From Serinus canaria (Eukaryota > Chordata > Aves > Passeriformes > Fringillidae): a stretch of 64,000 nucleotides of DNA. The stretch lies in assembly GCF_022539315.1 (NCBI RefSeq), contig NC_066336.1, positions 5,832,600 through 5,896,599 of the forward strand. The letters are read 5' to 3'. The position numbers and the translations under genes were made by a program. This document shows, piece after piece, positions 33,457-64,000 of the stretch. Under the pieces are notes generated by a model, which saw only the letters and a list, made by a program, of their open reading frames with translations, did not search any database and was not told the DNA's origin. Within the stretch, counting starts at the first letter, position 1. Each line of letters starts with the position of its first letter.

Positions 33457-35044
33457 TGCTGTATGACAGGGAAATGAGAGCAGCTCACAAGAATCAGGCA
33501 GGTGGATTTGTAGCCTGCTGATAGAAAACTCTCTGGGCTGAGCTTGGAGTGCCTGGAGGGTCACAGAAAAACGATTCTGCAAGGGGATTTTTCTAAAGGA
33601 GGATCACGTGTGTCCTGCCTCATCGGCAGAGGTGTGAGGACTCCCAGAGGTGCACCAAGCCTCTCCTCAGAGAGCCAGGAAAGGCCCAGCTGGGCAGTCC
33701 TGATACTGACTCATGAGGGAAATAGAAATTTAACAGCCAAGCAGCAAAGCACCAGCCTTGCATTTCTGACCCTTTTGGGTGTGCTATGAGACCTGCAGTG
33801 CTGCAAAAATCCAGGAGCCTCCCTAAGTCCAGAGTCTGTTTGTTTGGGGTTTTTGGGATGCTGATGAGGGACAGAGAGATTTTCTTCTTCCAGGGAATCA
33901 GGTTTCTGCCATCACTGAACCTGTTGTGCCTTTTGTTCAGCTCCCAACAAGGAACCCATTGAGCACTCTGTGCTGGCCCTGAAGCCAACTGAGTCATACC
34001 TGAGCTCTGCACTGCCTGAAGCATGTATAAAATACAGAAACTATTGTGATTGGGAGGACCTGTTTCTCTCTCCCTAAATGATAAAGGCACCTCTCTCCCC
34101 ACCTCTCCAAATCTCATGCTTGTGTTGTGCCCTCCTACCTGATCCAATCAGTCATTAGGCCAAACTATTCCTGGCCAGGATAATTTCTCATATTTTAGAA
34201 GTATATTTTAATGGTTATTTTGGGGTGTGTGCAGTGGTCTCTGTTTAGTCAGCGGACTGAGAAGTGAAATGCTGCCAGTCATACATTGATCTGAAATCAG
34301 AAATCAAGTTTGGGGGTCCCCCTAAGGAGAATTAGTTTCTGTGGTGTTTGGGCTTCTCATCAGGATTCCTGAAATACGCTTCCAAGTCTAAAATGGTTTA
34401 TTTTGCTGTGGAATGATGGCACCCCAAACTCTGGGATGGGTAATTAGGAACAGGTATCTGTGAGTGCCTCCTGAGAAGCAGGACCAGACTTGTTCAGTGC
34501 AGGATGTCAGCTCGAGACCACAAACCCTGGAATGACATTTTCCTCTCCCTGGAGCTGGAATTCTGTTGAAATGTGCTTTTGTTTTCCCCTCCCCTCTCTG
34601 GAGAAAGTGGGACTGTGTGCTCTGGAAGCAGCACAAAACTGAAGGTATCTTTTTGTATCCACTTAAAAGCCCCATCATTTGTTTACAAGTTCTTAAACCT
34701 AAAAGAACCATAAACCCTGACTGTTCTTAGTGCTGTGTTTACTCAGGTTTCTCCCTCCTGGGGGACAGTGCAAACAGCCCTGGCAGCTTCACTTCTGTTT
34801 ACAGTTTCTGATCGTTTTTTCTTTCATGTTTTCACTCCCTCACATAGCCCTACACTGAAATAAGCTACAAACATAGCTGTGTGCTCATTAAAAACTAAAT
34901 TTGATGGATAACTTGCTCTAAATAACTTCCCACCTTTGTTCTAAAAATTAAATTTTAAAAGGTGAGGAAATGCTTGTGTTTTACATGGGGTTTTGAAAAA
35001 GCCTTTTTCAGGTAGGAAAAGGAATCTTTTACAAAAGAAATTCC

Positions 35045-35210
35045 ATGTGAGGGTGGGCAGGCCCTGGCACTGGTGCCCAGAGCAGCCGTGGCTGCCCCTG
35101 GATCCCTGGCAGTGCCCAAGGCCAGGCTGGACACTGGGGCTGGAGCAGCCCGGGACGGTGGAAGGACTCCCTGCCCACGGAATTGGACGGGCTTTAATGT
35201 CCCTGTGCAG
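35045..35210 (+). mobile_element. CR1 LINE 3' tail fragment
   Basis: Sense CR1 end: 'gtgagggtgggcaggccctg', 'cccctggatccctggcagtg', 'aaggccaggctggacactgg', 'gggacggtggaaggactccc', 'gggctttaatgtcc'. It breaks off before the terminal repeat. Confidence 0.88.
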
Positions 35211-35429
35211 ATCCCAAGTTCCTCGGGAGCCCAGCAGGATGGACGGCCATGGAACAGCTCTTCTGAGGTCCCAGGAAGCAGCCAAAGGTTAGGACAGAAC
35301 CACGTGGAGTTGGGCAAAGCACTATCGGCCCCGCATAGCTGGAATACCAAACACCCGAGTCACCTCCCACTCTCCCCTCCGATGCTGCAGGAGATGTGTG
35401 GGTTTGAAACAGATGTTTTTCTCCTTCTC

Positions 35430-35870
35430 TCCGGGTGTCAAGGGCTGTGTCCTGGCAGGAGCCAGCCCGGCACTGGGAAAGGGAAGGTAACTGATCCGGG
35501 AGACGGGCAGCGATTGTAGCCATGACAACCGGCAGATATGGCCTCGCTGCCTCGCTGCTCCTTCCTTCCTTCCTTCCTTCCCCAGCGCCGTCCCCGGGCA
35601 CATCCCGGCTCCCTCGGCCGCCGTTCAGTATTCCTGAGAGGAAGGTGCCAAACCCACAAGCTGGGCACGTTCCCTGGAGCCAGCAGCTCCATCAGCTCTG
35701 CAGCAGAAATCCCCGGCTGGAGCTGCGGGTGCCTCTCCGAGGGGCTCCGGCGGCTGCGGCTGCGGGGAAGGGGCGGTTTCACACAAATACCGCGCAGGAG
35801 CCCGGTGGGCTTGGCAGACTGAGAGCCTGCGGAGCCGGCAGGCAAAATGCCGTTTATTCTGCCAAAAAAT
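35430..35870. promoter_or_regulatory. GC-rich patch with TTCC microsatellite
   Basis: A moderately CpG-rich block about 3 kb upstream of the RPS6KA1 promoter, containing a (TTCC)n run at 35558-35582 that offers tandem ETS-type GGAA cores on the other strand. It could be an upstream promoter or enhancer of RPS6KA1. This is inference from composition only. Confidence 0.3.
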
Positions 35871-36825
35871 AAAGGGCTGGGATGTGCTGGACACCTTCAG
35901 AAATGCATCTGAGCTGAGCAAGGGAAAGTGGCGCTCACCTGTGCAGGAATGTGGGCAGAGGCTGGAGGTGCTTGCTCCTGGATGAGCCTCAGATGAGCCT
36001 CACAATCCCTGTGCAGGGAGCAGGAACCGCCTGGCTGTGCTTCCCGGGAGCTCTGCATCCCTCTGCCTGCTGTGGTGCAATTCCTGCATTCCGACCACTG
36101 CCCGGACCTGCCTTGGAAAACGCTGGCATTTGAGGCAGCTGCAATTGCATCCGGTGTGGAGGAACAGGAAGAAATCTGCCAGAAAAGCAAAAAGCTCTTA
36201 GAGGCAGCCAGTTTTTCTCATTTCCAGGGCCCTGCTTTGTATCTTCAATGTGGTTTGTACCACGCTAAGGAAAAATGTTCCTGGGATCAACACGAGGTGA
36301 TCCATCATCTCTGCCTCCATAGTGGCAAACAAAGCAGAAGAGGTGAAGAAATGAGATGGTGAATGGGGAGCTGGGGACAAGAAATCAGGATGGGGAACTC
36401 AGGTTCTGCCCTGACACTAAAAACCCGACTCAATTTCCCCGTGAGGACAACAACCAGCTCTGGATCTGTTTGGTCAATATTAAAAGTACAGAGAGGGTTG
36501 CTGCAAGCTGTAATTAATTGACTGTCTTAGCAAATTAGACGAGTCTGTAAATTGTAGCAGATATTTGGGACTCAGCCTTGCAAGGAAGGTGGTGTGCCTG
36601 TGAGCTTTTCTGTGTTTCCTTGTATGTGTAAAAGCAGCATCACACAAAGCAGGCAGGGATGAGCTGCCCATGGATTCAAAAAAAAAAAAGAAAAGATGCA
36701 GTGAGCCATGGGAGCACTGGGTTACTGTGGGTCATGGGGAGAATCCCTTGGCCAGCTTTTGGAACAGTCAGTCAAAATTGGATCTGGTGATGATGATACA
36801 GATCAGCCTCCATCTGCTCTGGAAG

Positions 36826-36900
36826 TGCTCTGGGGAGGTCCTGGTTTTGGCTGGGATAGAGTTAATTTTCTTCTTAACTGGCTTAACAAATGTTGTCAGC
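36826..36900. mobile_element. Probable avian ERV LTR scrap
   Basis: Contains 'tggttttggctgggatagag' followed by 'ttaattttcttc', a string I associate with LTRs of bird ERVL-type elements. Only a short segment is recognisable, with no internal retroviral genes nearby. The family assignment is from memory and orientation is unassigned. Confidence 0.4.
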
Positions 36901-37824
36901 TTCTCTGCAAAGGAAAAATGTTGCACAGCCAGCCAGCTGCAGAGGCAAAAATATCTACAACTGTATTTGAGGAGGATTTGATGGTTTTAAGACCAAACTA
37001 AACCTGCAGCATTTTGAACTTTCAGTGAATGCAGCACTGACAAAGCATCCAGCTGATCCCAAGTCTCTGTTTACCACAGCAGCAGCTCTTCCCAGCCTGC
37101 AAGTGTCTCAGAAAAATGCCAGGCTATATGTTTTGATCACTGTATTTAGCCATGACAGTCACCCAAACAGCAGATTTTGTTTTTTGCACCCTGCTTCCAG
37201 GATCAGGGATGCTTTTTATAGCTGTTCTTTGACTGGAAATAAATCCTGGGGGACACCACTACCTCACTTCTCCTACCCTGACAGCCTGCCCTGAACTTGG
37301 CAGCAATCTCCTCTGGCACATTTCACCTTCTGTTAATCCAGCTGGGATTCAGCATTACCTGGAGCAGGAATGGAGGGAAGGTCAGTCTGAGAACTTCTGG
37401 CTTCTCTTGGAGTGCATTGGGGTTTGGAAAAACGTGCATAGAGGAAAACTTTTTCCTATGTGAGAACCTGACAGGCAAGAATAGCCAGGAATTCTGAACA
37501 CCACTTTTAAGGTGGATGTGTTCTTTATCCCTGTTTTTTAGGGAATTCCAGGGGCACTGCAGGAGGTGATGAGCAGTGATTCATGGCACATCCCAAACCT
37601 GGAATCCGGATTTCCTCGAGCAGTTTCCTGAGTTCAGCAGCAATCTGAGCCGTGTCACCACGTTTGTCCTCACCACCTCTCCTGGTGCAGCCGTGCAGAC
37701 TGTGCACACAGGGAAACAGCTGGGCACTCCCAGAGGAAAAATCTTTCCAAGGCACAGAAGAGCAGGACTCAGTGTCCTGTATTTGTGAGAAAGTTTCAGG
37801 TTTTTGTGGTGCTGTGAGGATGGT

Positions 37825-37935
37825 GCAGAGCTACAGAACGGCTTGGGTTGGAAGAGATTTGTAAAGACCATCCTGTCATGCCATGGGCAGGGACATCTTT
37901 CACTGGCTCAGCCACAGCTCTCCCTGGCAGAGGCT
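37825..37935 (-). mobile_element. CR1 LINE 3' tail fragment
   Basis: Reverse-complement CR1 end: 'ttgggttggaagagatttg', 'gccatgggcagggacatc', 'ttcactggctcagcc'. It lies head-on to the larger sense-strand CR1 that starts about 150 bp downstream. Confidence 0.75.
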
Positions 37936-38084
37936 CCCGAGTCCCCAGAACAGGTATTTCATGCTGCACCCAGGCTTCACTTCCCGAGGTTTCAGCCTTC
38001 CAGTGAAAATCATCTGGGCTGTCCCAGCCATGGTGTGGCCACAGGCCCAGGGCAGTGAATGTTCCCTGTGCTGGCACTGCTGAC

Positions 38085-38550
38085 GCCTCAAATTGTGGGG
38101 TCAGAGACAGTGAGGGTCTGGGAGTGTCCAGGGAGGAGAACAGAACTGGGGAAGGGGCTGGAGCCCCAGGAGGGACTGAGGGAGTTGGAAAGGGGCTCAG
38201 CCTGGAGCAAAGGAGACTCAGGGGGACCTTGAGGCTCTGCACAGCTCCTGCCAGGAGGGGACAGCCGGGGGGGTTGGGCTGTGCTCCAGGGAACAGGGAC
38301 AGGAGCAGAGGGAACGGCCTCAAATTGCCTCGGGGGAGGTTTAGGTTGCATATTGAGAAATATTTCTTCACCAAAAGGGTGGTCAGGCATTGAAACACGC
38401 TGCCCAGGTTGAGTCACCATCCCTGGAGGGATTTAAAAGCCGTGTTGATGTGGCACTTGGCGACACGGGTTAGTGGTGGCCTAGGGCCGGTGCTGGGGGC
38501 ACGGCTGGACTCGATGCTCTCGGGGGAGCTTTTCCAACCCGAGCGGTTCC
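38085..38550 (+). mobile_element. CR1 LINE 3' fragment, about 465 bp, next to the RPS6KA1 promoter
   Basis: The longest CR1 piece in the window. In order: 'ggggctcagcctggagcaaa', 'gggggaccttgaggctctgc', 'gaacagggacaggagcagag', 'ttgcatattgagaaatattt', 'aggcattgaaacacgctgcc', 'ggagggatttaaaagccgtg', 'gtggcacttggcgacacggg', and an end 'cttttccaacccgagcgg'. The part before 'aatatttcttc' covers sequence upstream of the common tail. Its end has become CpG-rich and merges into the RPS6KA1 island. Confidence 0.88.
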
Positions 38551-38750
38551 GCGATCGCACGCTCCGATCCGCTCCCGCCGCCGCCGCACGCCGGGCTGGG
38601 TTTGCCGGATGCTCCGGGCGGAGGAGCCCCGCGGCCCCTCCCCGGTGCCTCCCGCCCGCCCCCCGCCCCGCCCCGGCCCGGCCCGGAGCCGGTGGGTGCC
38701 CAGCCCGGCGGCGCTCGGAGCCAGCCCGGCGCGGGCACCCGCCGGCAGCG

Positions 38751-63912
<25,162 letters not shown>

Positions 63913-64000
63913 TGATGCTTGGCCAGCTATGAGAGAGCCACCAGCCCCTGTCCCCATCCATTCCAATAACCCTTTCCAAAACCAAAATTCTCTGTCTCAT

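Overview
The window is nuclear vertebrate DNA, almost certainly from a bird, carried on a gene-dense, GC-rich chromosome. The evidence is conserved intron-split vertebrate genes, CpG-island promoters, and many short 3'-truncated CR1 LINE tails. The CR1 tails have the consensus style I associate with songbirds; that last step is inference. All four genes lie on the + strand in the order LIN28A - DHDDS - HMGN2 - RPS6KA1, the same order as human 1p36.11.

Layout. 1-5284: 3' part of the large LIN28A intron 2 (exons 1-2 are outside the window). 5285-6654: the last two LIN28A coding exons. 6655 to about 10510: a long LIN28A 3'UTR with two minisatellites and perfect miR-125, let-7, miR-181 and miR-30 seed matches. 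10665-10890: a CR1 tail. 10900-11480: DHDDS CpG-island promoter. 12025-19624: complete DHDDS coding sequence (eight coding exons, 333 aa), with 3'UTR to about 20885. 22070-23300: HMGN2 CpG island with CCAAT and TATA boxes. 22740-25235: complete HMGN2 (six exons, 90 aa), with 3'UTR to about 26050. 26056-38550: about 12.5 kb without a recognisable coding gene, holding CR1 tails, a tetranucleotide microsatellite, a probable LTR scrap and two GC-rich patches. 38551-39130: RPS6KA1 CpG island. 38751-63835: the 5' part of RPS6KA1, ending inside the gene just after the N-terminal kinase domain.

How the genes relate. LIN28A is an RNA-binding repressor of let-7 maturation, and its 3'UTR here carries a let-7 site, the expected double-negative loop. 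DHDDS is the catalytic subunit of dolichol-making cis-prenyltransferase. HMGN2 is a nucleosome-binding chromatin protein. RPS6KA1 (RSK1) is an ERK-activated kinase. They are neighbours by conserved synteny, not a functional operon.

Most notable points: RPS6KA1 has a second first exon with a different, hydrophobic-plus-basic N-terminus (56926-57045) and a phase-0 54-bp exon (55160-55213) that I do not recognise in the human protein. Interstitial telomere-type repeats sit in an RPS6KA1 intron with duplicated flanks. A CR1 tail abuts the RPS6KA1 promoter island. I found no wholly new biological system. Exon boundaries were set by hand from splice sites, reading phase and recalled family sequence; no alignment or search was run.
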